Counted from the stretch's first letter, positions 17,780-26,719 are shown. The stretch: DNA of 64,000 nucleotides from Roseovarius sp. THAF9 (GCF_009363715.1 NZ_CP045404.1:1456001-1520000), one strand, 5' to 3'. Notes: a model not told the origin generated them from the letters alone. Numbers and translations are program-made.

Positions 17780-19134
17780 TATCTTGCCTCTTTCGCTTGC
17801 TTGGCCCGTTTGGACTTTAGCATTTCGAACAATTTGCGGGCCATGCCCGGTTTGTTGGCCTGCGGGCTGCGGGCGATGGCGAGCGCGCCGTCGGGGACGT
17901 CGCTGGTGATGACCGAACCGGAGCCGGTCATGGATTCGTCGCCCAGTTTGACGGGGGCGACCAGCATGGTGTTGGACCCCACGAAGACGCGCGCGCCGAT
18001 CTCGGTGCGGTGTTTCATCACGCCGTCATAGTTGCAAGTGATCGTGCCCGCGCCGATATTGCTGGCCTCGCCGACCGAGGCGTCGCCCACGTAGCTGAGA
18101 TGGTTGACCTTGGCGCCTTCGCCGATCTGTGCGTTCTTCACCTCGACGAAATTGCCGATGCGGGTGTCCTCGGCCAGTTCCGCGCCGGGGCGCAGGCGGG
18201 CATAGGGGCCGACGACGGCGCCGCGCGAGACGTGGCAGCCTTCAAGGTGTGAGAACGCCTTGATATGCGCGCCGGATTCGACGGTGACGCCGGGGCCAAA
18301 GACGACGTTGGGTTCCACGATCGTGTCGCGGCCCAGCACGGTGTCGTAGGCGAAGTGCACTGTCTCGGGGGCCGTGAGGGTGATGCCATCGTCGAGCGCC
18401 GTGGCGCGGGCGCGGGTCTGGAAGGCGGCCTCGGCCACTGCCAGTTCGGCACGGGAGTTGATGCCCATAGTTTCGGCCTCTGGGCAGGCGATGGCGGTGG
18501 CCGAGAGGCCCCGGTCGCGGGCGATGGCGACGATGTCGGTCAGGTAGTATTCGCCCGCCGCGTTGTCGTTGGTGACGGCGCGGATGAGGTCGAAGAGCAC
18601 GGGCGCGGAGGCGGCGATGACGCCGGAATTGCAGAAGGTTATGGCACGGGTCGTCTCGTCCGCATCCTTGAATTCGACAATCTTTTCAAGGGTGTCGCCG
18701 GACATGACCAGTCGGCCATAGCGCCCGGGATCTGCGGCCTCGAAGCCCAGTACGACGAGGTCATGCTGGGCGCGGGCCGCGACCATGCGGTGCAGCGTGT
18801 CCTCGGAGATGAAGGGCGTGTCGCCGTAGAGCACGATGGCGTCGCCCTCGTAGCCTGCAAGCGCGGGCTCGGCCTGCGCTACAGCGTGGCCGGTGCCGTC
18901 CTGCGTGGCTTGGTGAGCGGTCAGGATGTCGGGGTCATGGTCGTGCGCCGCCGCCGCAACGGCTTCGGACCCGTGGCCGGTGACGACAACGGTGCGGTCG
19001 GGAGACAGGGCCGATCCGGCCTGCAATGCATGGACCAGCATCGGCGCGCCGGCAATCTGGTGCAGCACCTTGGGCAGGTCCGATTTCATGCGAGTGCCCT
19101 GGCCCGCGGCCAGTACGATCAGGCTGATGCTCAT
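17779..19134 (-). CDS. glmU: Bifunctional UDP-GlcNAc pyrophosphorylase/glucosamine-1-phosphate acetyltransferase
   Basis: This 451-residue enzyme acetylates glucosamine-1-phosphate and then forms UDP-GlcNAc for peptidoglycan and lipid A. The N-terminal uridyltransferase domain has LAAGQGTRMKSDLPKVLH and QDGTGHAV. The C-terminal left-handed beta-helix of hexapeptide repeats runs from residue ~255, with VEVKNAQIG, LSYVGDASVGE and GAGTITCNYDG. The ATG at 19134 is the family start, with AGGAAAG about 9 bases upstream. It heads a three-gene unit with glmS and the AlkD-like gene. Confidence 0.97.
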   Translation of the reverse strand: MSISLIVLAAGQGTRMKSDLPKVLHQIAGAPMLVHALQAGSALSPDRTVVVTGHGSEAVAAAAHDHDPDILTAHQATQDGTGHAVAQAEPALAGYEGDAIVLYGDTPFISEDTLHRMVAARAQHDLVVLGFEAADPGRYGRLVMSGDTLEKIVEFKDADETTRAITFCNSGVIAASAPVLFDLIRAVTNDNAAGEYYLTDIVAIARDRGLSATAIACPEAETMGINSRAELAVAEAAFQTRARATALDDGITLTAPETVHFAYDTVLGRDTIVEPNVVFGPGVTVESGAHIKAFSHLEGCHVSRGAVVGPYARLRPGAELAEDTRIGNFVEVKNAQIGEGAKVNHLSYVGDASVGEASNIGAGTITCNYDGVMKHRTEIGARVFVGSNTMLVAPVKLGDESMTGSGSVITSDVPDGALAIARSPQANKPGMARKLFEMLKSKRAKQAKEAR

Positions 19135-19281
19135 ATGGTTTCTCTTTCCTTCCTGACGCGCCCGTTTTATCCGGTTGCGCAAGCCGTGCAAGGCTGGGCC
19201 GTATCAAAGATGATTGCGGGATGTGACAGGGACGGGCGGAAATGCGCCAACCGTTGCAAGATGACAAGAGGGAAGAGTGAT

Positions 19282-19959
19282 ATGGGTGATGGGCCGGGCA
19301 CGGTGGTGTTTGATCTGGACGGGACACTGGCGGATACGAGTGGGGATCTGATTGCCGCGGCCAATGCCTGTTTCCGGGGGATGGGCGAGGGCGACCTGCT
19401 GGACCCGGTGGCGGATGCCGGTACAGCGCTGCGCGGCGGGCGGGCGATGCTGACACTTGGAATGACGCGGCTGGGGCGGGCGGATGATATTGCCGAGATC
19501 GACCGGCAATATCCAATCTTGCTAGAGGCTTATGGCGAGGCCATCGACACGCATACGGTGTTCTATCCCGGGGCGATGGACGCGGTGGAGAACCTGCGGC
19601 TGGCGGGGCATCCGGTGGCGATTTGTACCAACAAACCCGAGGCGCTGGCTCTGAAGCTGATGACGTCGCTGGGCGTGCTGGACCGGTTCGGCGCGTTGGT
19701 GGGGGCCGACACACTGGCCGTGCGCAAGCCCGATCCGGAGCCGCTGCGCGAAGTGGTGCGGCGGGTGGGCGGCGAGCCAGCGCGGTGCCTGCTGGTGGGG
19801 GACACGGTAACGGACCGCGAGACGTCGCGGGCGGCGGGGGTGCCGTCGGTGCTGGTGACGTTCGGGCCGGGCGACCACGACGTGCGCGATCTTGGGCCCG
19901 AGGCCACGATCGACCATTTCGACGAGTTGCAGGGCGTGGTGCAAAGGCTCTTCGCCTGA
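19282..19959 (+). CDS. gph: Phosphoglycolate phosphatase (HAD superfamily)
   Basis: This 225-residue HAD hydrolase probably removes 2-phosphoglycolate, formed during DNA repair or by Rubisco oxygenase. Motif I is VFDLDGTLADT with the nucleophile Asp, motif II is AICTNKPE, and the C-terminal motifs are RKPDPEP and LLVGDTVTDRETSRAAGV. The ATG at 19282 has AAGAGGGAAGAG upstream. The gene is divergent from glmU; the 147-bp region between them should hold both promoters but I could not define them. Substrate specificity within the HAD family is inferred. Confidence 0.85.
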   Translation: MGDGPGTVVFDLDGTLADTSGDLIAAANACFRGMGEGDLLDPVADAGTALRGGRAMLTLGMTRLGRADDIAEIDRQYPILLEAYGEAIDTHTVFYPGAMDAVENLRLAGHPVAICTNKPEALALKLMTSLGVLDRFGALVGADTLAVRKPDPEPLREVVRRVGGEPARCLLVGDTVTDRETSRAAGVPSVLVTFGPGDHDVRDLGPEATIDHFDELQGVVQRLFA

Positions 19960-20044
19960 AAGCGGCTTTCGGGAAAGCGAAATGGCGCTGCGGGCGATGC
20001 GCTTGGGCGTTGACCTGCGCCGCGCGGGGCCGCAATAAAAGACC

Positions 20045-21244
20045 ATGAGCGAGGTTTTCACACGCAGTTTCACCCAGCAGGAGCCGATCCCCGAAGAGGG
20101 GATTCGCGCCGCGATGGAGGTGATGCAGAGCGGGCGGTTGCATCGGTATAACCTGTCGCCCGGAGAGGTGGGCGAGGTGGGCCTGCTGGAGCAGGAATTC
20201 GCCGCTTACACGGGCGCCAGATATGCGCTGGCTGTTGCCTCGGGCGGGTATGCGATGGCCACGGCATTGCGGGCGCTTGGGGTCCAGCCTGGCGAAAAAG
20301 TGTTAACGAATGCTTTCACCCTCGCGCCGGTGCCGGGGGCGATTGCCTCTGTCGGGGCTGTGCCAGTGTTCGTCGGCGTGACGGAAAGCCTGACCATCGA
20401 CCTTGAAGACTTGGTTAACAAGGCGGACGAGGCGCGCATCCTGATGCTGAGCCACATGCGCGGGCATCTGTGCGACATGGACCGCTTGGTGGAGATCGCC
20501 TGCGACCACGGGATCACCATCGTGGAGGATTGCGCCCATACGATGGGGGCCGCGTGGAACGGTGTGCCGTCGGGACGGCATGGGCTGATCGGGTGCTATT
20601 CGACGCAGACCTACAAGCACATGAATTCGGGTGAGGGGGGGCTGCTGGTGACCGACGATGCGGACGTCATGGCGAAGGCGGCGATGCTGTCGGGCTCCTA
20701 CATGCTGTATGGTCGGCACGGGACGGTGCCGCCGGAGGAGGCGTTCGAGAAGTTCAAGTACGACACGCCCAATATCTCGGGCCGGATGGACCACTTGCGC
20801 GCGGCGATTTTACGCCCCCAACTCAAGGACTTGGATGTGCAGTGCGCCAAGTGGAACGCGCGCTACGCGGCGGTCGAGGACGGGCTGCGCGGCACGCCGG
20901 GGCTGAGGATCGTGGAGCGTCCCGAAGCCGAGCGCTACGTGGGATCGTCGATCCAGTTTTTGCTGCTGGACTGGACCGATGCGGCCATCGCGGAGGTCGT
21001 CGAACGGTGCGGGAAACGCGGCGTCGAATTGAAGTGGTTCGGCGGCGCGGAGCCGGTGGGGTTCACCAGCCGGTACGACAGCTGGCGCTATGCGCCGAGC
21101 GTGCCGATGCCAGCAAGTGACCGCGTGCTGAAAGGTATCTTGGACATGCGCCTGCCATTGACGTTCACCCTGGATGATTGCGCACTGATCGCGCGGATCA
21201 TCCGGGCGGAAGTGGGGGCGGTGCAGCAGGCCGCCGCGTCGTAA
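20045..21244 (+). CDS. DegT/DnrJ/EryC1/StrS-family PLP aminotransferase
   Basis: This 399-residue fold-type I PLP enzyme belongs to the sugar aminotransferase family. Lys191 in TQTYKHMNSGEGG is the expected Schiff-base lysine; EDCAHTMGA, around residue 162, holds the PLP-binding Asp. Members usually aminate nucleotide-linked keto-sugars for surface polysaccharides or antibiotics, but no sugar nucleotide genes adjoin it here. It follows gph by 85 bp in the same direction. The substrate cannot be predicted from context. Confidence 0.83.
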   Translation: MSEVFTRSFTQQEPIPEEGIRAAMEVMQSGRLHRYNLSPGEVGEVGLLEQEFAAYTGARYALAVASGGYAMATALRALGVQPGEKVLTNAFTLAPVPGAIASVGAVPVFVGVTESLTIDLEDLVNKADEARILMLSHMRGHLCDMDRLVEIACDHGITIVEDCAHTMGAAWNGVPSGRHGLIGCYSTQTYKHMNSGEGGLLVTDDADVMAKAAMLSGSYMLYGRHGTVPPEEAFEKFKYDTPNISGRMDHLRAAILRPQLKDLDVQCAKWNARYAAVEDGLRGTPGLRIVERPEAERYVGSSIQFLLLDWTDAAIAEVVERCGKRGVELKWFGGAEPVGFTSRYDSWRYAPSVPMPASDRVLKGILDMRLPLTFTLDDCALIARIIRAEVGAVQQAAAS

Positions 21245-21283
21245 GGCGGGAGGGTTAATCGCGAATCGGGGCCTGAAAACCCC

Positions 21284-21301
21284 GTCGGTATCGCGTCGGT
21301 A
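21284..21301 (+). repeat. Direct repeat GTCGGTA-N4-GTCGGTA
   Basis: Two GTCGGTA words, 11 bp apart from start to start, with a third related GTCGGTG at 21318. The same 11-bp arrangement occurs upstream of prfC at 63934. Confidence 0.55.
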
Positions 21302-21414
21302 AGTTCGACTGCATGACGTCGGTGCAATTTTCGAGCGGTTCGGATGAAAGCACCGCGCGGGGGGGGAGTCCCGGAAATGGCGGGCGGGCGGCGCGAAGGC
21401 GAGGGTTGGATCTT

Positions 21415-21437
21415 GAGTATTTTTGGAACAGTGAAAG
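21415..21437 (+). repeat. Dispersed intergenic motif, copy 2
   Basis: Contains GAGTATTTTTGGAACA followed by GTGAAAG. Very similar to copies at 29210 and 55628, all on the plus strand downstream of a plus-strand gene. Confidence 0.6.
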
Positions 21438-21474
21438 CGGGCTTGAGGCGCGGGGCCGGATGGTGGTTGCGAGC

Positions 21475-21954
21475 TCAGTCGGGCGCGGGGTCGGGGCGGC
21501 TGTCGGGAGAAATCGGAACTGTGGAGATAGAGACCTTGGCGGAGCCTTGAGACAGTTCGCGACCGTGGGAAATGTAGACCAGCGTGTGTCGTTTGGAATC
21601 GTAAATGCGTTTCACACGCAGGGTCTTGAAGATGATCGAGCGGCTGGCGCGAAACACGTCTTCGCCATCTTCGGAGCGGACGATGTCGCCGAGAACGATT
21701 GGGCCGGTTTGCTGGCATTCGATGGCGCTGTTGGAGGGGTCCTCGAACCAGTTGCCATTGGCCAGCCGGTCGATAAGACCCCGCTCGAAATAGGCGAGGT
21801 GGCAGGTGACGCCCGTGACCTCGGGGTCTTCGATCGCCTCGACGACGATGTCGTTGCCGGCCCAATCGACGCCGATCTCGCCCACCTGCTCAGCACTGGC
21901 GGGCGAGATCATGGGGGTCGCCACCAGAGCGACCCCGAGAACTGCGCGGCGCAT
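21475..21954 (-). CDS. CreA family protein
   Basis: This 159-residue exported protein has a signal peptide (residues 1-21) followed by the CreA family core: EIGVDWAGNDIVVEAIEDPEV and VTCHLAYFERG, then EDPSNSAIECQQTGPI, with the conserved Cys pair. CreA proteins are small periplasmic proteins of unknown function. The start overlaps the stop of the upstream FMN-binding protein by one base (TGATG), so they form an operon of two. The C-terminus is Pro/Asp-rich. Confidence 0.82.
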   Translation of the reverse strand: MRRAVLGVALVATPMISPASAEQVGEIGVDWAGNDIVVEAIEDPEVTGVTCHLAYFERGLIDRLANGNWFEDPSNSAIECQQTGPIVLGDIVRSEDGEDVFRASRSIIFKTLRVKRIYDSKRHTLVYISHGRELSQGSAKVSISTVPISPDSRPDPAPD

Positions 21955-22424
21955 CAGAACGTGACCGTGCCGTGGGTGCCAACATCGGGCGTGTCGCCCG
22001 AGAGCGAGGCGCGGGCGAATTCGAACAGCGACTTGGCGTTGCCGTCGGTGGCCCAGACGACCGCTTTCTTGGGGCGCATGCAGACCAGCACGATGTCGTC
22101 GTCCTGACGGCCATCCTCGAACCAGACGGCGGCCATGGGCGACCAGATCTCATCCAGCTTGGCTTCGCTGGTCTCGACCGAGAGCGCGCCGTCGATATCG
22201 GCATAGAGCTGCGCGCTGGGGCAGGCAGCGATGAACTTGCAGTTCTCTTTTTCGACCGCGGCGGCGGCGATATCGGTGCCCTTGGCGGTGACGAACCAGA
22301 TCGCGTCGTCCTCGCCGGTGATCGTGGGCGCCATGGGGCGCGGCGGCGCGCCGGCGGTGGACAGCATGCCGGCCTGAAGGCTGTCAAGGCGTTTCCACAG
22401 GGTTGCTTTCAGATCATCGGACAT
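21954..22424 (-). CDS. Pyridoxamine 5'-phosphate oxidase-like general stress protein
   Basis: This 156-residue split-barrel protein belongs to the PNPOx-like general stress protein 26 group, whose members bind FMN or related flavins. Characteristic segments are LWKRLDSLQAGMLST at the start, DDAIWFVTAKGTDI, and WSPMAAVWFEDG. Substrate is unknown. It is divergent from ivd, separated by 145 bp that carry a strong promoter for the other direction. It is translationally coupled to the CreA-family gene. Confidence 0.82.
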   Translation of the reverse strand: MSDDLKATLWKRLDSLQAGMLSTAGAPPRPMAPTITGEDDAIWFVTAKGTDIAAAAVEKENCKFIAACPSAQLYADIDGALSVETSEAKLDEIWSPMAAVWFEDGRQDDDIVLVCMRPKKAVVWATDGNAKSLFEFARASLSGDTPDVGTHGTVTF

Positions 22425-22504
22425 CGGGTGTCTCCTTTGCTAAACTGGGTGTCAGTGTGCCAACACGTGGTGCGCGGAATCGGTTCCGGATCGGCGCGGC
22501 GGGA

Positions 22505-22533
22505 TTGACGGCGTTCCGGGGTGAGCCTATAAA
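22505..22533 (+). promoter_or_regulatory. Sigma-70-type promoter upstream of ivd
   Basis: TTGACG (22505-22510), exactly 17 bp, TATAAA (22528-22533). Start codon of ivd lies 37 bp after the -10 end. This is the best-formed promoter in the window. Confidence 0.7.
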
Positions 22534-22547
22534 TGAACAAGTGTTCA
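22534..22547. promoter_or_regulatory. Palindromic operator immediately after the ivd -10 element
   Basis: TGAACAAGTGTTCA is a perfect inverted repeat with a 2-bp centre. It abuts the -10 box and covers the expected transcription start, the place for a repressor. The shape fits a TetR-type site; no regulator gene is beside it. Confidence 0.65.
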
Positions 22548-22569
22548 ATAAATTCCAGGAGGGGTGAGG

Positions 22570-23733
22570 ATGTTCGACGCGGTGATGAAGTTCGACCTGG
22601 GCGAGGACGTGCATGCCCTGCGCGACATGGTGCATCGTTGGGCACAAGAGCGGGTGAAGCCGCTGGCGGCCGAGATCGACCGGACGAACGACTTTCCCTC
22701 CGAGCTATGGACCGAGATGGGCGAGCTGGGCCTGTTGGGAATCACCGTGCCGGAGGAGCATGGCGGCGTCGGGATGGGATACCTTGCGCATGTGGTCGCG
22801 GTGGAGGAGGTGGCGCGGGCCTCGGCCAGCGTGTCGCTGTCCTATGGCGCGCATTCCAACCTGTGTGTGAACCAGATCAAGCTGAACGGCAGCGATGAAC
22901 AGCGGGCGAAGTACCTGCCGGGGCTGATTTCGGGTGAGCATGTGGGGGCGCTGGCCATGTCCGAGGCGGGCGCGGGCAGCGACGTGGTGTCGATGAGCCT
23001 GAAAGCCGAAAAGCGCAACGATCACTATCGCCTGAACGGCAACAAGTACTGGATCACCAACGGGCCGGATGCCGATACGCTGGTGGTCTATGCCAAGACC
23101 GAGCCCGAGGCCGGGGCCAAGGGAATCACCGCGTTCCTGATCGAGAAGGCGATGACCGGGTTCACGACCAGCGCGCATTTCGACAAGCTGGGAATGCGCG
23201 GCAGCAATACTGCCGAGCTGATCTTCGAGGACGTGGAAGTGCCGTTCGAGAATGTGCTGGGCGAGGAAGGCCGCGGCGTTAAGGTGCTGATGTCGGGCCT
23301 TGACTACGAGCGCGTGGTGCTGGCGGGGATCGGCCTTGGGATCATGGCGGCCTGCCTGGACGAGATCATGCCCTACATGGCCGAGCGCAAGCAGTTCGGG
23401 CAGCCCATCGGGAATTTCCAGCTGATGCAGGGCAAGATCGCCGACATGTACACGGCGATGAACTCGGCCCGGGCCTATGTCTACGAGGTGGCCAAAGCGT
23501 GCGACCGGGGCGAGGTGACGCGGCAGGACGCGGCGGCCTGCTGTCTTTACGCCAGCGAACAGGCGATGGTGCAGGCGCACCAGGCGGTGCAGGCGATGGG
23601 CGGCGCCGGGTTTTTGAACGATGCGGCCGTGGCGCGGATTTTCCGAGATGCCAAGCTGATGGAGATCGGGGCGGGCACGTCCGAGATCAGGCGGATGCTG
23701 ATCGGGCGCGAGTTGATGGGGGCGATGGGCTAG
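22570..23733 (+). CDS. ivd: Isovaleryl-CoA dehydrogenase
   Basis: This 387-residue FAD acyl-CoA dehydrogenase oxidises isovaleryl-CoA to 3-methylcrotonyl-CoA in leucine breakdown, passing electrons to [14 protein letters not shown] contains Glu247, at the position of the catalytic base typical of isovaleryl-CoA dehydrogenases rather than the C-terminal Glu of other acyl-CoA dehydrogenases. Other landmarks are [28 protein letters not shown] and QAMGGAGF near the C-terminus. AGGAGG lies 8 bases before the ATG at 22570. It heads the leucine degradation cluster and has its own promoter and operator. Confidence 0.95.
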   Translation: MFDAVMKFDLGEDVHALRDMVHRWAQERVKPLAAEIDRTNDFPSELWTEMGELGLLGITVPEEHGGVGMGYLAHVVAVEEVARASASVSLSYGAHSNLCVNQIKLNGSDEQRAKYLPGLISGEHVGALAMSEAGAGSDVVSMSLKAEKRNDHYRLNGNKYWITNGPDADTLVVYAKTEPEAGAKGITAFLIEKAMTGFTTSAHFDKLGMRGSNTAELIFEDVEVPFENVLGEEGRGVKVLMSGLDYERVVLAGIGLGIMAACLDEIMPYMAERKQFGQPIGNFQLMQGKIADMYTAMNSARAYVYEVAKACDRGEVTRQDAAACCLYASEQAMVQAHQAVQAMGGAGFLNDAAVARIFRDAKLMEIGAGTSEIRRMLIGRELMGAMG

Positions 23734-23737
23734 ATCA

Positions 23738-24046
23738 ATGCGGTTCGGGCGCGCTCCGTGGTTTTTCATCCCGCTTCTGGCGTTGGTCTGCCTTGGCGCG
23801 GTCGTCGCGCTCTTGCTGGGCGGACGGTCCGTGACGACGACAGAGACGGCGGTGATCGAGGCGGTGGCGGATCGCTACGTGGCCGAGACCGGGGCCGCGC
23901 GGACCGATTGCCACGCGACACCGGCGCAGTCGGCGGGGCTGTGGCTGGTGGTGACCTGTGCGGGCGCGGACGGCGGCAGAGTGGAGTATTTCATCGACCG
24001 GTTCGGCGATGTGACCGACCGGAAAGAGGTGAAGGGAGGCGTGTAA
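23738..24046 (+). CDS. Small membrane-anchored hypothetical protein
   Basis: This is a 102-residue protein with one N-terminal transmembrane helix (residues 8-28, FFIPLLALVCLGAVVALLLG) and a soluble ~70-residue tail with two Cys. No family recognised. It begins 4 bp after ivd and ends one base before the acyl-CoA synthetase start, so it must be part of the same transcript. A role in isovalerate metabolism is unproven. Confidence 0.6.
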   Translation: MRFGRAPWFFIPLLALVCLGAVVALLLGGRSVTTTETAVIEAVADRYVAETGAARTDCHATPAQSAGLWLVVTCAGADGGRVEYFIDRFGDVTDRKEVKGGV

Positions 24047-24047
24047 G

Positions 24048-25616
24048 GTGCTGCAGCATAAAGATTATGATGCGTTGAAGGGCACGTTTTCCTGGCGCCT
24101 TCCGGCGAGGCTGAACATGGCGGTGCAGGTTTGTGATGACTGGTCCGATGCCGAGCCGGATCGGGTGGCGATCAAGGATCTGGCGGAGATGGGTCGGGGC
24201 TTGAGCTATGGCGACCTGCGCGACATGGCGGACCGGCTGGCGCATGTGCTGGAAGCGAAAGGCGTGGCGCGGGGTGACCGGGTGGGCGTGCTGCGCAGCC
24301 AAGGGGGATGGTGCGCCGCCGCGCATATCGCGATCTGGAAGATCGGGGCGGTGTCGATCCCGCTTTTCAAGCTCTTTCGCGAGGACGCGCTGACCAGCCG
24401 GGTTCGGGATGCGGGCGCGGAGATCGTGATCACGGATGCGGAAGGTATTGATATGCTTTCCGTTTTGCCGGAGGTAGAGGCCTTTGTGCCGGAGCAGGCG
24501 GACTTGCCCGATGCGGGGACCTTCGAGACCGCGGAGACCGGGCCCGAGGACCCCGCCGTTTTGATCTATACCAGTGGCACGACCGGCAGCCCCAAGGGCG
24601 CGCTGCACGGGCATCGGGTGCTGACGGGGCATTTGCCGGGGGTGGAGATGCCGCATGATTTTCTGGGACAGCACGAAGGAGATTGCCTGTGGACGCCCGC
24701 TGACTGGGCGTGGATTGGCGGGCTGTTCAATATCCTGATGCCGGGGCTTTGCCTGGGCGTGCCTGTGGTGGCTGCGAGATTACCGAAATTCAGTGTCGAT
24801 GAATGCGTGAGCATCATCCAGCAAGGTGCTGTTCGGAATATTTTTTTCCCACCCACCGCCTTGCGTATGCTGAAGGCGGCCGATGCCCGGATCGACGGGC
24901 TTCGCACGGTTGCGAGCGGGGGCGAGCCTTTGGGCGCAGAGATGCTGGATTGGGGGCAGCAGGCGTTCGGCCTGACCATCAACGAGTTTTACGGGCAGAC
25001 CGAGTGCAATCTCGTGGCCAGTTCCTGTCAAAGCCTGTTCGACCCGAAGCCGGGCTGCATCGGGAAGGTGGTGCCGGGGCACCAGGTGGCGGTGCTGGAT
25101 CGCGACGGCCAGCCAACGCAGGAAGAGGGCGATGTCGCGGTCAAGCGCGGATCGGCCAGCATGATGCTGGAATACTGGAACCGGCCCAAGCAGACGGCGG
25201 AGAAGTTCCGGGGCGACTGGATGCTGACCGGGGACCGGGGCGTTTGGGACGGGGAGTTCCTGCGCTTTGTGGGGCGCGAGGATGATGTGATCACCAGTTC
25301 CGGCTACCGGATCGGGCCGGCGGAGATCGAGGATTGCCTGCTCATGCATGATGCGGTGGCGACGGTGGGCGTGGTGGGCAAACCCGACGCCCTGCGCACG
25401 GAGATCGTGAAGGCCTATGTGGTGGTACGGTCTGGTGTGACGGCGGATGAGGCCTTGGCCGAAGCGCTGAAAAATCATGTTAAGGAACGGCTTGCGGGGT
25501 ATTCTTATCCCCGCGAAGTGACGTTCCTGGACGCGCTGCCGATGACTGTCACTGGCAAGGTGATCCGCAAGGAGTTGAAGGCGCGCGCCGTGGCGGAAAC
25601 GGAGGGAGAGGCATGA
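24048..25616 (+). CDS. AMP-forming acyl-CoA synthetase
   Basis: This 522-residue adenylate-forming enzyme activates a carboxylic acid to its CoA ester. Motifs are the P-loop YTSGTTGSPKGALH, EFYGQTECN, and the hinge region MLTGDRGVWDGEFLRFVGREDDVI; the C-terminal MTVTGKVIRKELK holds the catalytic Lys. The start is GTG at 24048, one base after the previous stop, with GGGAGG 8 bases upstream. Within the leucine cluster its likely substrate is a short or branched acid such as isovalerate or acetoacetate, but this is inferred from position. Confidence 0.88.
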   Translation: MLQHKDYDALKGTFSWRLPARLNMAVQVCDDWSDAEPDRVAIKDLAEMGRGLSYGDLRDMADRLAHVLEAKGVARGDRVGVLRSQGGWCAAAHIAIWKIGAVSIPLFKLFREDALTSRVRDAGAEIVITDAEGIDMLSVLPEVEAFVPEQADLPDAGTFETAETGPEDPAVLIYTSGTTGSPKGALHGHRVLTGHLPGVEMPHDFLGQHEGDCLWTPADWAWIGGLFNILMPGLCLGVPVVAARLPKFSVDECVSIIQQGAVRNIFFPPTALRMLKAADARIDGLRTVASGGEPLGAEMLDWGQQAFGLTINEFYGQTECNLVASSCQSLFDPKPGCIGKVVPGHQVAVLDRDGQPTQEEGDVAVKRGSASMMLEYWNRPKQTAEKFRGDWMLTGDRGVWDGEFLRFVGREDDVITSSGYRIGPAEIEDCLLMHDAVATVGVVGKPDALRTEIVKAYVVVRSGVTADEALAEALKNHVKERLAGYSYPREVTFLDALPMTVTGKVIRKELKARAVAETEGEA

Positions 25617-26089
25617 TTGGACGCAGTATTGCGATTGTCCTGATAGCGGCAGGCGCCGCGCAGGCGCAGGACCTGAGCGTGAACGAGAACACGGTCGCGG
25701 CGTGTTTCGACAGCGCCCCGCGGGATGCGGGCGTGCCGGGTTGCGTGGGCGATGCCTCCAACCAGTGCCAGACGCAGCCGGGCGGGTCCTCGACCATCGG
25801 CATCGTCGGGTGTCTGCAAGCCGAGACGGCGGTGTGGGACAGGTTTCTGAACCGGGAATACAAGGCGACACGGGCGCAGGTGGATCAGTTCGATTCCGGT
25901 CAACCGCCTGTGTCCGAGGCGCTTTTGACGGCGCAGCGGGCCTGGATCGCCTTTCGCGACGCCGAATGCAGCCTGGCCTATGAGCGCAACCGGGGCGGCA
26001 CGATCCGGTCGGTCGCGGCGGCGTTCTGCCTGATGCGGATGACGGCGCAGCGGTCGCTGGAACTGCGCGATATGCGCGGAGGTCTGTAG
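25613..26089 (+). CDS. LprI/DUF1311-type exported protein
   Basis: This 158-residue protein has a signal peptide (residues 1-18) and a core resembling the lysozyme inhibitor LprI N-terminal (DUF1311) fold: a Cys-rich segment with CFDSAP, GCVGDASNQC and a helical block LLTAQRAWIAFRDAECSLAYE, the family hallmark. Its ATG overlaps the acyl-CoA synthetase stop by 4 bases. Function in this operon is unknown. Confidence 0.8.
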   Translation: MIGRSIAIVLIAAGAAQAQDLSVNENTVAACFDSAPRDAGVPGCVGDASNQCQTQPGGSSTIGIVGCLQAETAVWDRFLNREYKATRAQVDQFDSGQPPVSEALLTAQRAWIAFRDAECSLAYERNRGGTIRSVAAAFCLMRMTAQRSLELRDMRGGL

Positions 26090-26091
26090 GT

Positions 26092-26697
26092 ATGACGTGG
26101 CGGCGCAACCTGACCCTGCTGCTGGCGCAGGTGGCCCTGTGGCCCGCCATGGCGCTGGCCGAAGACGCGCCGCTGCCGGATTTCGAGGCCTGCCTGCGCG
26201 GTGAGATCCTGCGCTATGAGCAGGCGGTCGACGCCTTTGCGCCGACCCCGGCGGAGAAGGCGGGCTACCCGCTGGCCAATGTGAGCGGGGTGGAGTTTTG
26301 CGGCACGATCGGGATCGTGATCTGCGACCGCTCGGAGGAGCCGCTGGGCTGTCAGAAGGCGCTGGCGGTGGAGCAGGATATCTGGCGGGCGCGGGTGCTG
26401 ACCGAGTTACCGGAGCCGGACAACGCGGACGGCAGGGAGGCAGAAAAGCCTTTTTCGAAAGTGCTTTATGAGCAACTCTTCCACTTGGCGCATGGCATGT
26501 CGGCTGGACGGGATTGTGCCGGGCATAGCCCCCGGATGGAGATGTGGTGCCGGGCGCGCGAGGCCAACGGGCGGCTGCGCGCGGCGGTGATCGCGTGGCA
26601 GGTTGCGCGGCATCAGGACATGGTGCCGCCTGCGTTCGAGGCGGGCTGGATCGCCGCGCCGGACCCGGTGCGCCCCAGGTTGAGGCCGGAAGAATGA
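26092..26697 (+). CDS. Hypothetical exported protein (LprI-like neighbour)
   Basis: This is a 201-residue protein with an N-terminal signal peptide (residues 1-23) and six Cys in the mature part, including EACLRGEI and GTIGIVICDR; spacing of CLxG/CDR and a later W-rich helix is loosely similar to the preceding protein. It starts 2 bp after that gene. The ATG at 26092 has GGAGG upstream. No confident family or function. Confidence 0.55.
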   Translation: MTWRRNLTLLLAQVALWPAMALAEDAPLPDFEACLRGEILRYEQAVDAFAPTPAEKAGYPLANVSGVEFCGTIGIVICDRSEEPLGCQKALAVEQDIWRARVLTELPEPDNADGREAEKPFSKVLYEQLFHLAHGMSAGRDCAGHSPRMEMWCRAREANGRLRAAVIAWQVARHQDMVPPAFEAGWIAAPDPVRPRLRPEE

Positions 26698-26719
26698 CGC
26701 CAGTCGCGCAGGCCACATA

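Larger units (their letters stand above)
21245..21474. other. Gene-free stretch between convergent genes
   Basis: This 230-bp region separates the aminotransferase from the CreA-family gene, both ending here. It holds a direct repeat of GTCGGTA (21284 and 21295) and one copy of the dispersed GAGTATTTTTGGAACA motif (21415). A possible short reading frame in it has no family resemblance. No terminator of good quality was seen. Confidence 0.5.

Noticed and set aside
16274..18031. Long plus-strand open frame of 585 codons opposite glmS and glmU
   Set aside because: It mirrors two certain genes in GC-rich DNA; its product is Gly/Ala/Val/Asp-rich with no family motif.
21344..21550. Short plus-strand frame over the 3' end of the CreA-family gene
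   Set aside because: Arg/Gly-rich, overlaps a good gene on the other strand and a dispersed repeat.
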